DNA from: Streptomyces sp. NA04227
GTDB lineage: Bacteria; Actinomycetota; Actinomycetes; Streptomycetales; Streptomycetaceae
Direction of reading: 5' to 3'
NCBI RefSeq assembly: GCF_013364195.1
Contig: NZ_CP054918.1
Span: 6,747,001 to 6,811,000 of the forward strand
Length of the DNA stretch: 64,000 bases
Part shown: piece after piece, positions 1 through 8,437 of the stretch
How positions within the stretch are numbered: the stretch's first letter is position 1
How the letters are laid out: each line of letters opens with the position of its first letter
Notes under the pieces: model-generated
Databases searched by the model: none
What the model was told of the DNA's origin: nothing
The model's input: only the letters and a program-made list of their open reading frames with translations
Program-made: the position numbers and the translations under genes

Positions 1-226
1 ATGTGCTCCTTGCCTACTGGCCCTCTGGCCCCCTGGCACATGCCGCATCTGGCGCAAACCACTCCGCGCGAGGCGCCGACGAGACTGCCCCTCGGCGCGG
101 GTTCCGCTCAGCATCCCCGTTTCGTCAGGAGTTCTTAGGGTGACGGGGGGATCCTTCCGAGCGGCGCCGGGACGGCCGGGGCCGAGCATCCCGGGCCACG
201 GGGACCTACGAGACCACGGAGCTGCC

Positions 227-874
227 ATGTGCTGGAGCGCGAACGCCGACCTCGTGGCGGGCAGTGCCATCGGGGCGGTGGGCGCCGTGTGCGTACTGCG
301 CACCCAGCGCGTGCGTGACCTGCCGCTCGCCGCGCTGCCGTTGCTCTTCGGCGCCCACCAGATCATCGAGTCGGTGATCTGGCACGACGGCGGCGGGACC
401 GGAGCCGCGCCGCTGGCCTGGGCGGTGATCGCGCTTCCCCTGCTGCCGTTCTGGGTGCCGCTGGGCGTCCTCGCCGTCGCGCCCGCGCGGGCCCGGCTGC
501 GTCTGCTGCCCCTGTGCGCCGCCGGAATCGCGACGGCGGCCGTCCTGGCCTGGACCCTCACCACCCACACGGTCCGCGCCGAGGTCCGCGGCCACACCAT
601 GGCGTACGCCATCGGGCTGCCGTACCCCGAACTGCTCCTGGCCGGATACCTCCTCGCGACCATCGGCGCCCTCCTGCTCTCCGCCGACCGGCATCTCGTC
701 CTGCTCGGTGTGCTGGCCGCCATCGGCGCGGCGATCTGTGCCGCGCTGTGGCGCCTGGAGTTCATCTCCACCTGGTGCGCCTTCGCCGCCGTGTGCTCGG
801 TGGTGCTGCTCGGCTGGGTACGGCGGACACCGGCCGCGCCGCCGGGCGGGAGCCGGACGGTCACGACGGCCTGA
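227..874 (+). CDS. DUF6629-family integral membrane protein
   Basis: Predicted 215-residue membrane protein. I start it at the ATG that opens MCWSANADLVAG, because GGAG sits a few bases upstream and this is the conserved beginning of the DUF6629 family as I know it. The upstream in-frame start at 140 would add 29 non-conserved residues. Most of the chain is hydrophobic and suggests about seven membrane-spanning segments, with a conserved-looking GAHQIIESVIW patch near residue 45. No enzymatic motif is visible. The gene stands alone, reading towards the NmrA-like gene with a 184-bp gap. Family assignment is from recalled sequence resemblance; function is unknown. Confidence 0.75.
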   Translation: MCWSANADLVAGSAIGAVGAVCVLRTQRVRDLPLAALPLLFGAHQIIESVIWHDGGGTGAAPLAWAVIALPLLPFWVPLGVLAVAPARARLRLLPLCAAGIATAAVLAWTLTTHTVRAEVRGHTMAYAIGLPYPELLLAGYLLATIGALLLSADRHLVLLGVLAAIGAAICAALWRLEFISTWCAFAAVCSVVLLGWVRRTPAAPPGGSRTVTTA

Positions 875-1058
875 GCGGACCCGGGCGAACCCGGGCGGAC
901 CCGGGCGGACCAGCGAGGCCCGGCGCCCGCGCAGTCGTACGGCAGCGAACGAACCCGAACGCTGCGCAGGACGGCGGGCCATGGCCGCTCTAGGGTCGGA
1001 GGGGCCGAAAGGCGAATGACCCGCGTCCACCACCGGCGCTTTGAGGGAAGGCCCGCCC

Positions 1059-1934
1059 ATGGCACTCGACAAACCTGAAGCCACGCTCGCGGTCACCGGC
1101 GCGACCGGCAGGCTCGGCGGCCGCGTCGCCCGCCGCGTCGCCGACGCGGGCCTGGAGCAGACGCTGGTGGTACGTGATCCGGCGCGCGCCCCCGAGCTGC
1201 CGGGCGCCAGGGCGGTACGGGGCAGCTTCGGCGACCGGGACGCGGTGCGTGCGGCGCTGACCGGGGTGGAGCGGGTGCTGATGGTGTCGGCCGCCGAGTC
1301 CGCCGACCGTGTGGAGCAGCACCGCGCCTTCGTGGACGCGGCCGTGGAGGCGGGTGTCGGGCACCTGGTGTACATCTCGTTCCAGGGGGCCGCCCCGGAC
1401 GCCACGTTCACGCTCGCCCGGGACCACTGGGCCACCGAACAGCACATCCGCGCCTCGGGCGTCGGCTTCACCTTTCTGCGGGACAACCTGTACGCCGACT
1501 TCATGCCCGGACTGGTCGGCGACGACGGGGTGATCCGCGGTCCCGCGGGCAACGGACGGGCCGCCGTCGTGGCGCAGGACGACATCGCGGACGCCGCCAC
1601 CGCCGTACTCCTCGGGGCCACCGCACACACCGGCGCCACCTACGACCTGACCGGACCGCAGGCCCTCACCCTCGCCGAGGTCGCGTCGATCCTGACCGAG
1701 ACCACCGGGCGCCGGGTCGGCTACCGGCCCGAGACGGTCGACGAGGCCTACGCCTCCCGCGCCGGATACGGCGCCCCCGACTGGCAGCTCGACGCCTGGG
1801 TGTCCACGTACACCGCCATCGCCGGCGGCGAACTCGCCCCCGTCAGCGACGCGATTCCCCGCCTGACCGGCCACCCGGCGACCTCACTGGCCGAGCTCTG
1901 CCGCAGGGGGCGGGGCGAGAAACCGCGCGGGTAG
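1059..1934 (+). CDS. NmrA-like NAD(P)-binding reductase (SDR family)
   Basis: 291-residue atypical short-chain dehydrogenase of the NmrA/quinone-oxidoreductase-2 type, expected to bind NAD(P)H in the cytoplasm. The N-terminus carries the Rossmann motif VTGATGRLGGRVARRV (GxxGxxG). A second-strand basic pattern (VVRDPAR) follows. Mid-protein LVYISFQGA and FLRDNLYADF match the family pattern that replaces the YxxxK pair. The start is the ATG at 1059 because GAGGGAAGG lies 7 bases upstream; a TTG 18 bases earlier is the alternative. These proteins act as redox sensors or as quinone or azo reductases, and the substrate cannot be told from sequence. Confidence 0.85.
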   Translation: MALDKPEATLAVTGATGRLGGRVARRVADAGLEQTLVVRDPARAPELPGARAVRGSFGDRDAVRAALTGVERVLMVSAAESADRVEQHRAFVDAAVEAGVGHLVYISFQGAAPDATFTLARDHWATEQHIRASGVGFTFLRDNLYADFMPGLVGDDGVIRGPAGNGRAAVVAQDDIADAATAVLLGATAHTGATYDLTGPQALTLAEVASILTETTGRRVGYRPETVDEAYASRAGYGAPDWQLDAWVSTYTAIAGGELAPVSDAIPRLTGHPATSLAELCRRGRGEKPRG

Positions 1935-1978
1935 CGGCGCGAGGCCCGGCGCGGGGAGCGGCCCAGCCGTGCGCGCTC

Positions 1979-2239
1979 TCATGTGCCTCCCTGCCACTCC
2001 GGGTTGCTGGGCCCGGGGGTCGCTCGCCAGAATGTCCGGGCGAGTTGTACGTACTGCCGGTGTGCGGGGTTGTCGCCGGTGTGAACCATGGCCCAGCACT
2101 TCCCCGAGGCTCTGTCGGGTTTGTTGCCGGACGCGGCCCCGCAAGTACGGCACTGCATCTGGTAGTCGACCTCTGCCATGCCCTTGTGCCGCTCTGCGGA
2201 GATGTTCCAGTCGACCGAGGCGAAAACGTGTGGTGTCAC
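1979..2239 (-). CDS. DUF7848-type small protein
   Basis: 86-residue protein starting at a GTG whose bases overlap the TGA of the upstream gene (GTGA), which indicates translational coupling. It contains CRTCGAASGN, then CWAMVHTGDNPAHRQY, then the TFWRATPGPSNPE ending. This pattern is common in short Streptomyces proteins encoded near XRE/DUF397 regulators and matches what I recall of DUF7848. The two cysteines four residues apart could bind a metal, but only one such pair is present. It is the last gene of a three-gene operon transcribed away from the XRE gene. Function unknown. Confidence 0.75.
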   Translation of the reverse strand: MTPHVFASVDWNISAERHKGMAEVDYQMQCRTCGAASGNKPDRASGKCWAMVHTGDNPAHRQYVQLARTFWRATPGPSNPEWQGGT

Positions 2240-2460
2240 GGGCAACTCCCGTTGCTGCGACGGTTGATCTCGGACACGCGGGCACTGAGCAACTCCGTCT
2301 GCGTGATGTGCCGCACCTGATCCGGACGCGCCTCCCACTCCAACCCACCTGTGAGTGGGCGCAGTTGGATGCGTCCACCGACGTGACCCATGACGGTGCC
2401 GACGCGCCCGCGCCGGGTGTCGCGCACGGTGTCCCCGACGGCCGGGGTCTGTTCGGTCAC
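2236..2460 (-). CDS. Small hypothetical protein (KOW/SH3-like)
   Basis: 74-residue protein starting at GTG, with GTGA overlaps at both ends: it overlaps the stop of the upstream gene, and its own stop overlaps the next start. The sequence MTEQTPAVGDTVRDTRRGRV, then GTVMGHVGGRIQLRPLTGG and EWEA, looks like a small beta-barrel of the kind often seen beside DUF397 and XRE genes. The overlapping architecture is the main reason for accepting such a short gene. No function can be assigned. Confidence 0.65.
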   Translation of the reverse strand: MTEQTPAVGDTVRDTRRGRVGTVMGHVGGRIQLRPLTGGLEWEARPDQVRHITQTELLSARVSEINRRSNGSCP

Positions 2461-2690
2461 TGGTCCGCCTCTCCGGTACGGGGCAGCACGGCGGCCGCGA
2501 GGGCCCGAGCGGTCGCCAGGTTGCAGCGCCCCAGGCTGATCAGCGGGAGAGGGCGCGAACCGGCGAACGAGAGGGGGTCGAGCGTCAGGGACGGAAGGGT
2601 CACACCCGCTGCTCTGACCGCGGCGTCCAGCTCCTCGCGCGCCAGCTCGGCTTCTCGGATCTCCTCGGTTGCGGTCGGCTGATCACTCAT
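2457..2690 (-). CDS. Small hypothetical protein, first gene of three-gene operon
   Basis: 77-residue protein rich in Ala, Glu and Leu. It has a probable N-terminal helix (EEIREAELAREELDAAVRAAG), then PSLTLDPLSF and an LGRCNLATARALAAAV helix ending near the C-terminus. Streptomyces XRE/DUF397 loci often carry a protein of this style. The coding strand has GAGAGGAGCGACC just upstream of the ATG, a usable ribosome-binding site. Its stop overlaps the GTG of the next gene. It is transcribed divergently from the XRE gene across a 110-bp spacer, so both units probably share control. Function unknown. Confidence 0.65.
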   Translation of the reverse strand: MSDQPTATEEIREAELAREELDAAVRAAGVTLPSLTLDPLSFAGSRPLPLISLGRCNLATARALAAAVLPRTGEADQ

Positions 2691-2800
2691 GTGCGGTCGC
2701 TCCTCTCTGTAGCGGTTTCGCTACCAAGAGCGTTCAGAGTGGACTACGGTCGAGGACTGTTCAACGTGTCGGCGTGGGACGGAAGGTGGTTGAACGCGCC

Positions 2801-3637
2801 ATGAACAAGAACGAGTTGGACCCGGATTCCTCTCCCGAAGCGGCCTTCGGAGCGCGTTTACGCAGTCTGCGCGAGACTCGCGGCTGGACCCAGGAAGCAC
2901 TCGGCGAACGCACGGGATATTCCAGCGTGCACGTCTCCGCCGTCGAAAATGGCCGCAAGCCTCCAACCCTCCGCTTCTCGCGTAGTACGGACAGCGCCTT
3001 CGGCATCACGGACACCGAGGACACGTTCGAGCGCCAGTACCGCGAGATCCGCCACGGCAGCTTCCTGGAGGGCTTCCCCCAGTTCGTCGAGTACGAGGCG
3101 CGTGCGGCGGAGATCCGGCTGTACGAAGTCGGGGTCGTACCCGGTCTGTTGCAGACACCGGAGTACGCGACGGTCCTGGCCCAGAGCCACGTCAAGCGAG
3201 GCGCGATCACCGAGGACCAGGCGCACGAGCGGATCACGCTGGTCGCGGAGCGGCAGCAGGCACTTGTCCGCAAGCCCGCGCCGCTGATCTCCGTTGTTCT
3301 CGACGAGAGCTGCCTGCGTCGGCCCGTCGGTGAACCAGCCGTGATGGACGCCCAGTTGGCGCGGCTGATCGAATTCGCCGAGCTGCCGAACACCGTGCTC
3401 CAGCTCGCTCCGTTCAGCATGGGAGCCTGTCGCCCGTTCGATCTGCCGGTCACCATCCTTACGATGGCGGACCGCGCTCTGATGTCGTACGCGGAGTCCG
3501 CCCAGCGAGGGCATCTGGAGCGGGACGGGAAGTTCGTCCTGCCGGTGATGGCGAACTACCATCAACTACAGGCAGAAGCCTGCTCGCAGGCCGAATCCGT
3601 GGTCTTGATCAGCCAGTTGCGAAAGGGCAGCCAGTGA
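2801..3637 (+). CDS. XRE-family regulator with DUF5753 domain
   Basis: 278-residue DNA-binding regulator. Residues about 15-70 form a helix-turn-helix (ARLRSLRETRGWTQEALGER, then SSVHVSAVENGRKPP). The remaining roughly 190 residues are the DUF5753 domain, with the typical EARAAEIRLYEVGVVPGLLQTPEYA pattern. I start at ATG 2801 because the upstream in-frame extension is unlike the family. GGAAGG lies about 14 bases upstream, which is rather distant. Codon 20 is TTA (2858-2860), so translation may depend on the bldA tRNA. Its stop overlaps the start of the DUF397 gene. Such pairs, like whiJ-type loci, influence development or antibiotic production, but the target here is unknown. Confidence 0.92.
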   Translation: MNKNELDPDSSPEAAFGARLRSLRETRGWTQEALGERTGYSSVHVSAVENGRKPPTLRFSRSTDSAFGITDTEDTFERQYREIRHGSFLEGFPQFVEYEARAAEIRLYEVGVVPGLLQTPEYATVLAQSHVKRGAITEDQAHERITLVAERQQALVRKPAPLISVVLDESCLRRPVGEPAVMDAQLARLIEFAELPNTVLQLAPFSMGACRPFDLPVTILTMADRALMSYAESAQRGHLERDGKFVLPVMANYHQLQAEACSQAESVVLISQLRKGSQ

Positions 3638-3840
3638 CGACCGAATCCCCCCTTTGGTGCAAGTCCTCGTACAGCAACAACGGCGGCCAGTGCATAGAGG
3701 TCGCGGGCAACCTCGTTGCCGCGCATGGCGTGGTCCCCGTCCGTGACTCCAAGAACCCGAGTGGTCCGTCGCTCACCTTCGAGTCCTCGGCCTGGTCGTC
3801 GTTCGTCGCCGCAGTCAAGGGTGAGGGCGTCTCCGTCTGA
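3634..3840 (+). CDS. DUF397 partner protein
   Basis: 68-residue DUF397 protein: WCKSSYSNNGGQCIEVAG, then VPVRDSKNPSGPSLTF and WSSFVAAVKGEGV, which is the canonical pattern from end to end. It starts at a GTG overlapping the TGA of the XRE gene (GTGA), so the two are translated together. DUF397 proteins work with the adjacent DUF5753 XRE regulator, probably as a modulator; toxin-antitoxin-like behaviour has been proposed for such pairs. A strong hairpin follows 29 bases downstream. Confidence 0.95.
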   Translation: MTTESPLWCKSSYSNNGGQCIEVAGNLVAAHGVVPVRDSKNPSGPSLTFESSAWSSFVAAVKGEGVSV

Positions 3841-3869
3841 TCCGAGCCGTCCTGGTCCCGCGCTGATCG

Positions 3870-3896
3870 CCCCCGTCGTACCGGGTACGGCGGGGG
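3870..3896 (+). terminator. Hairpin terminator after XRE/DUF397
   Basis: A run of five C and G, then TCGTACC, pairs with GGTACGG, C and five G. The result is a roughly 13-bp stem with one G-T wobble and a very short loop, followed by TT. It lies 29 bp after the DUF397 stop and suits a factor-independent terminator in a GC-rich genome. It has no long U-tract, as is usual in Streptomyces. Confidence 0.7.
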
Positions 3897-4083
3897 TTGG
3901 CATTTGTGCTCTTGGCTTCGTCCGGGAACGGCCATCTGGGAACGCCCACGGGGTAAGTGATACGGCCCCGTAAGCTTCCGGCCTTGCCGCCGGACGGGTG
4001 GATGGCCGATTCTGCGTACGGAAACGTTCGTGATCAGCCGAACAGGCCGTAGGCACAGCCGCAACAGCTCGGAAGGGCAGCCC

Positions 4084-4569
4084 ATGACGCAGACAGTCTC
4101 GGAGACGACGCAGATCGCCGCTCCGCCCGCCGCCGTGTACGCGGCGGTGGCCGATGTGGCCGGGATGGGCCGCTGGAGCCCGGAGTGCACCGGGGCCGAC
4201 GTCAAGGGCGGCCCGGACGCCGAGGTCCGCGTCGGCACCCGGTTCACCGGACGCAACCGCGGCGAGAAGGGCCGCCCCTGGTCCACGGCGTGCACGGTCA
4301 CCGTGGCCGATCCCGGTGAGCGGTTCGCCTTCGAGGTGAAGGCGGCCGGAATGCGGGTCGCCGTGTGGAGCTACACCCTCGAACCGGCCGAGGGCGGCAG
4401 CCAGACCCGGATCACCGAGACCTGGATCGATCAGCGGGGACCGCTGATGACGTGGATCGGCACGCTGGCCACCGGCGTGAAGGACCGGGTCACCCACAAC
4501 CGCGAGACCATGAAGGTCACGCTGCGCCGTCTGAAGGAGGAGTTGGAGGGCGAGCCGCAGAACGCCTGA
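4084..4569 (+). CDS. SRPBCC-family protein (polyketide cyclase/START-like)
   Basis: 161-residue protein of the SRPBCC superfamily. The opening segment (SETTQIAAPPAAVYAAVADV, then MGRWSPECTGAD) is the usual first beta strand and helix of these hydrophobic-pocket folds. A TRITETWIDQRGPLMTWIG segment and a C-terminal helix close the pocket. GGAAGGGCAGCCC precedes the ATG at 4084. Proteins of this kind bind or transform small hydrophobic ligands; no catalytic residues can be named, and neighbours give no pathway. The 243-bp gap upstream holds the DUF397 terminator. Confidence 0.85.
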   Translation: MTQTVSETTQIAAPPAAVYAAVADVAGMGRWSPECTGADVKGGPDAEVRVGTRFTGRNRGEKGRPWSTACTVTVADPGERFAFEVKAAGMRVAVWSYTLEPAEGGSQTRITETWIDQRGPLMTWIGTLATGVKDRVTHNRETMKVTLRRLKEELEGEPQNA

Positions 4570-5011
4570 CCCGGCCCGCTTTCTTCGCTCTTCGCGACGG
4601 TCGGTGCTCTCCGCACCGGCCGTCGCTGTATCCGTCGCCGTCGCCGTCGCCGTCGCCCTCGCTTCGCCGTCGGCATCGGTCGTCGCCGCCCGCCCCGGTC
4701 GCCTGCCGGTGCGGGCGCGGACTGCGACACGCCCGCCGTGGCCGAACCGCCACCCTCGCGCCACCGTGGCCGAACGGCCACTCTCGCGTCAGAGCCGTGT
4801 CAGAGCCTGGTCAAACCCGCCGGTCCCGGTCCCGTGGGAGTACAAGTCCGTTCAATTCCCCTGTTGCAGCAAGGGGATCACTTGGCGGGTACCCGGCTAA
4901 CATGGCTTGTCCGCAGGCCATCGGCTCCTCCAGGGGGCCGCGCGGTGTGCGTGTCCCGCGAGGGGCGGGTCAGGGACAGGCGTCCGAGTACGTGGCGGGG
5001 AGGCCAGAACG
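4570..5011. other. 442-bp intergenic stretch with CGTCGC repeat and weak hairpin
   Basis: No convincing gene. Around 4622-4690 there is an imperfect run of CGTCGC/CCGTCGC hexamers. At 4857-4877 TCCCC...GGGGA with an inner TTGC/GCAA forms a small hairpin, possibly a weak terminator for the SRPBCC gene. GGGGAGG at 4997-5003 is the ribosome-binding site for the phosphatase gene that starts at 5012. Confidence 0.5.
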
Positions 5012-6805
5012 GTGAACGGCGGCAGCCGCAACAGGCGCCTGACCAGTCGACTCGCCTCGCAGAACGCCGATGCACCCCGGCCCACAGGACGCAGGCTGCG
5101 GTTCCGCCGCGGCCACGGCCAGCGTTCCGAACACTTCACCACCCGCAGCCGCCTCGCCTGGCTGAATTCCGCGAGCACCCGCATCGGTACCACCCTCGAC
5201 CTGGAGCGCACCGCCCAGGAACTCGCCGAGTTCACGGTGCCGCGGTTCGCCGACGCCGCGGCCGTGGACCTGCTCGAATCGGTGCTCCGCGGCGAGGAGG
5301 GCTCACGCTGGACGGGCACCGGCCTGCCCGACATGCGCGCGATGGCGGTGTGCGCCGTACCGGAGCTGTCCTCGCTGGAACCCACCCCGGTCGGCGAGAC
5401 GATAATCCGCTCCGAACTGCCGCGCGTCACCCTGCTGCACCGCTTCTGCCTGCGCCAGGGCAAGCCGGTACTGGTCAGCAGGATGTCCGAGGAGGACTTC
5501 GACCGGGTGGCGCCCACCGACAGCGCCGCCGACAAGATGCGCGTCACGGGAGTGCACAGCTACCTGGCCGTACCGCTGATCGCGCGCGGCGTGCTGCTCG
5601 GCACCGCCGACTTCGTACGCGCCGGATCCGGCCCGCCCTTCACCACCACCGATCTCGCCCTCGCCGAGCAACTCGCTTCCAAGGCAGCGGTGTTCATCGA
5701 CAACGCACGGCTGTACGGACGCGAACGCGAGCATGTGGTCACGCTCCAGCGCAGCCTCCTGCCGCGGGCCACTCCGCACACTCCCGGCCTCGGCGTGAAC
5801 GCGCACTACGCCCCGGCCGTGGACGCGCACGGCGTCGGCGGTGACTGGTACGACGTGATGGCGCTGCCGAGCGGCCGTACGGCGCTGATGGTGGGCGACG
5901 TGATGGGGCACGGGCTGCCCGCCGCGGCGACCATGGGCAGGCTGCGGGCGGTGGCCCGCACGCTGATGATGCTCGACATGGCGCCGGAGCGGGTGCTCGC
6001 CCGGCTGGACCTGGCGACCCGTGACCTGGAGGACGAGCAGGTCGCCACCTGTCTGTGCGCGGTCTACGACCCGGCCGACGCCAGCTATACGTTCGCCAGC
6101 GCCGGACACCCGCCGCCGCTGCTGCTCGACGCCTCGGGCGAGACCTCGTACATCGGGGTGTCGACGGGCGCGCCGCTCGGGGCGGGCGTCATTCCGTACG
6201 ACCCGCTGCGGATTTCGGTGCCCGAGGGCAGCCGGCTCGTGCTCTACACCGACGGACTGGTCAAGCGCCGCGACCGGGACATGGACGTCCAACTCGACCG
6301 GCTGCGCGCCACGGTGGGCGGTCTGGTCCCCGAACGGCTCGACGCGGGCGCCCTGTTGTCCTGCGCGCCGAGCGGGGACGCCCGGTTCGACGAGGCGGTG
6401 CTCATGGTCGCCGCGCGGTCCGCCGATCTCGGCGCCGATCTGCGGATCTGGGACCTCCCGCCGGACGGCACCGCCGCCTCGGTCGCGCGCGGCCTGGTGA
6501 CCGGACAGCTCGCCCGCTGGGACCTCGCCGAGCACGCCGACATCACCGAACTCGTGGTGAGCGAACTTGTCGGCAACGCCCTGCGCTACGGCAAGGGCCC
6601 CGGTCGGCTGCGCCTGCTGCGCGGCGAGCGGCTGACCGTCGAGGTGTCCGACACAGGGCCCGACCTGCCACAGATCCAGCACGCCGACGTCAGCGACGAG
6701 GGCGGCCGCGGCCTTCAGCTCATCAACATGCTCTGCCGCAGCTGGGGTTCCTGCCGTACGGCCGAGGGCAAGGTGGTCTGGGCGGAGCAGGATATCGCCC
6801 AGTAG
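5012..6805 (+). CDS. GAF / SpoIIE PP2C phosphatase / HATPase regulator
   Basis: 597-residue cytoplasmic signalling protein. Residues about 45-230 form a GAF sensor domain (LNSASTRIGTTLDLERTAQE onward, ending KAAVFIDNARLYGRER). Residues about 240-455 are a SpoIIE/PP2C-type Ser/Thr phosphatase, with the metal-binding patterns GVGGDWYDVM and VGDVMGHG and the late LVLYTDGLV. Residues about 475-597 are an RsbW-like ATPase (VSELVGNALRYGKG, SDEGGRGLQLINML). Such proteins control anti-sigma factor antagonists by dephosphorylation and kinase activity. The GTG start at 5012 is chosen because GGGGAGG lies 8 bases upstream. No partner gene is adjacent. Confidence 0.92.
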   Translation: MNGGSRNRRLTSRLASQNADAPRPTGRRLRFRRGHGQRSEHFTTRSRLAWLNSASTRIGTTLDLERTAQELAEFTVPRFADAAAVDLLESVLRGEEGSRWTGTGLPDMRAMAVCAVPELSSLEPTPVGETIIRSELPRVTLLHRFCLRQGKPVLVSRMSEEDFDRVAPTDSAADKMRVTGVHSYLAVPLIARGVLLGTADFVRAGSGPPFTTTDLALAEQLASKAAVFIDNARLYGREREHVVTLQRSLLPRATPHTPGLGVNAHYAPAVDAHGVGGDWYDVMALPSGRTALMVGDVMGHGLPAAATMGRLRAVARTLMMLDMAPERVLARLDLATRDLEDEQVATCLCAVYDPADASYTFASAGHPPPLLLDASGETSYIGVSTGAPLGAGVIPYDPLRISVPEGSRLVLYTDGLVKRRDRDMDVQLDRLRATVGGLVPERLDAGALLSCAPSGDARFDEAVLMVAARSADLGADLRIWDLPPDGTAASVARGLVTGQLARWDLAEHADITELVVSELVGNALRYGKGPGRLRLLRGERLTVEVSDTGPDLPQIQHADVSDEGGRGLQLINMLCRSWGSCRTAEGKVVWAEQDIAQ

Positions 6806-7242
6806 CTGGGTGGGGCGGGGCGGTTCCTCGGGGTCGAGTAGGGCCCTCACGGGGGAGCCGGGGCGGTACGTGCGGGTCCGCTGCTCGACGCAGGGCGGCC
6901 GAGCGGGTCCGCCCGTGACGGCCGGGTAGATCCGCGTGCGGTGGGTGCGGGTGCCGTCGCCCGGCGCGCCTTCGCCACCGTCCCCGGCGGCGGGCCACCG
7001 TGGACGCGTGCACCGCCCGCCGCCGCTCGCCCACGCCGTCCGCGCAAGCCACCTCGCCCCCACGCCGCCCTCATGTCGCGCCGCTCACCCGCCGCACCTC
7101 CGCGTACACGTCTGCCCGCGCAACCCCGCGATTACCGCCCTCCCATCCCCTCGGCCGTCTCTCGACCGTCCCGCGTCCACCGCCGCTCGGGACGCGAGGC
7201 TTGTCCGTCGCCCGGGCCAGGGGTTAACCTCGCGAACACATC
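6806..7242. other. Gene-free stretch upstream of the catabolic operon
   Basis: Very GC-rich sequence without a supported gene. Open frames exist on both strands but have arginine-, proline- and alanine-rich translations typical of chance frames. The functional part seems to be the right end, where the LacI-type palindrome at 7243-7260 and the leader of the dehydrogenase gene lie. Confidence 0.5.
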
Positions 7243-7260
7243 ATAGAAAGCGCTTTCTAT
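7243..7260. promoter_or_regulatory. Perfect LacI/GalR-type palindromic operator
   Basis: ATAGAAAGCGCTTTCTAT is an 18-bp perfect palindrome centred on CG, 26 bp before the GTG of the Gfo/Idh/MocA gene. The core GAAAGCGCTTTC is the half-site type typical of LacI/GalR-family regulators of sugar catabolism. It probably represses the three-gene operon that follows. The only LacI-like effector domain in this window is in the DeoR-LacI hybrid at 12900, whose own region carries different (CGATCG) repeats, so the cognate regulator may lie elsewhere. Confidence 0.75.
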
Positions 7261-7285
7261 CCCCGATCCCGAGGAGAGGCCCGAC

Positions 7286-8437
7286 GTGGCACGTAAGACA
7301 ATCCGCATCGCCCTGAACGGCGTCACCGGACGGATGGGCTACCGCCAGCACCTGGTCCGCTCGCTCCTCGCGATCCGGGAGGACGGCGGGCTCCCGCTCG
7401 GGGACGGCGATGTGCTGTGGCCCGAGCCGGTGCTCCTCGGCCGCCGCGAGCACGCCCTGCGCGACCTGGCCGAGCGGCACGGCCTGGAGCACTGGTCGAC
7501 CGACCTCGACGCGGTGCTCGCCGACGACAGTGTCGAGATCTACTTCGACGCCCAGGTCACCTCGGCCCGCGAGGAGGCGCTCGGCAAGGCCATCGCGGCG
7601 GGCAAGCACATCTACACCGAGAAGCCGACGGCCACCTCGCTCGCCGGAGCCCTGGACCTCGCCAAGCGGGCCACGGCGGCGGGCATCAAGCACGGCGTCG
7701 TGCAGGACAAGCTCTTCCTGCCGGGCCTGCTCAAGCTGCGGCGCCTGATCGAGGGCGGGTTCTTCGGTGAAATCCTGTCCGTACGGGGCGAGTTCGGCTA
7801 CTGGGTCTTCGAGGGCGACTGGCAGGAGGCGCAGCGCCCGAGCTGGAACTACCGGGCCGAGGACGGCGGCGGCATCGTCGTCGACATGTTCCCGCACTGG
7901 GAGTACGTGCTGCACGAGCTGTTCGGCCGGGTGCGCACCGTGCAGGCCCTGACGGCCACCCACATCCCCGAGCGCCGGGACGAGCGGGGCGCCGCCTATC
8001 CGGCCACGGCCGACGACGCCGCGTACGGGATCTTCCAGTTGGAGAGCGGGGCGATCGCGCAGATCAACTCCTCCTGGACGGTACGGGTCAACCGCGACGA
8101 GCTGGTGGAGTTCCAGGTCGACGGGACCCACGGCTCGGCGGTCGCGGGGCTGCGCAACTGCCGCGTACAGCACCGTTCGGCCACGCCCAAGCCGGTGTGG
8201 AACCCGGACCTGCCGGTCACCGAGTCGTTCCGCGACCAGTGGCAGGAGGTCCCCGACAACGCCGAGTTCACCAATGGCTTCCGCGCCCAGTGGGAGCTGT
8301 TCCTGCGCCATGTCGTGCTGGACGAGCCCTACTCCTGGGACCTGCTCGCCGGTGCCCGCGGTGTGCAGCTCGCCGAACTCGGCCTGCGCTCGGCCGCCGA
8401 GGGCCGCCGCCTGGACGTACCGGAGCTGACGCTGTGA
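7286..8437 (+). CDS. Gfo/Idh/MocA-family oxidoreductase
   Basis: 383-residue NAD(P)-dependent sugar or polyol dehydrogenase. The Rossmann segment near the N-terminus (RIALNGVTGRMGYRQHLVRS) is a variant of the usual GxGxxG. The conserved EKPTATS motif (catalytic lysine in EKP) follows, then a C-terminal alpha/beta domain with GGGIVVDMFPHW. The GTG start is supported by CCGAGGAGAGG about 10 bases upstream. It is the first gene of an operon, overlapping the DUF993 gene by GTGA. It probably oxidises a monosaccharide or sugar acid; the substrate cannot be read from sequence. The operator at 7243 predicts induction by a sugar. Confidence 0.92.
   Translation: MARKTIRIALNGVTGRMGYRQHLVRSLLAIREDGGLPLGDGDVLWPEPVLLGRREHALRDLAERHGLEHWSTDLDAVLADDSVEIYFDAQVTSAREEALGKAIAAGKHIYTEKPTATSLAGALDLAKRATAAGIKHGVVQDKLFLPGLLKLRRLIEGGFFGEILSVRGEFGYWVFEGDWQEAQRPSWNYRAEDGGGIVVDMFPHWEYVLHELFGRVRTVQALTATHIPERRDERGAAYPATADDAAYGIFQLESGAIAQINSSWTVRVNRDELVEFQVDGTHGSAVAGLRNCRVQHRSATPKPVWNPDLPVTESFRDQWQEVPDNAEFTNGFRAQWELFLRHVVLDEPYSWDLLAGARGVQLAELGLRSAAEGRRLDVPELTL

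Noticed and set aside
1..138. A 45-codon open frame beginning with ATG at base 1 and ending at TAG 136-138
   Set aside because: No upstream sequence is available to judge a start, the peptide is proline-rich and has no recognisable pattern, and codon bias is unremarkable.
206..1874. Long minus-strand frames opposite the DUF6629 and NmrA-like genes
   Set aside because: They mirror high-GC third positions of real plus-strand genes, have biased Arg/Gly/Pro composition and no domain similarity.
4850..4877. TTCAATT followed by TGCAGCA, resembling the T-loop and 3' end of a tRNA
   Set aside because: The flanking bases do not form a T-stem, and no acceptor, D or anticodon stem can be drawn upstream, so it is not a tRNA.
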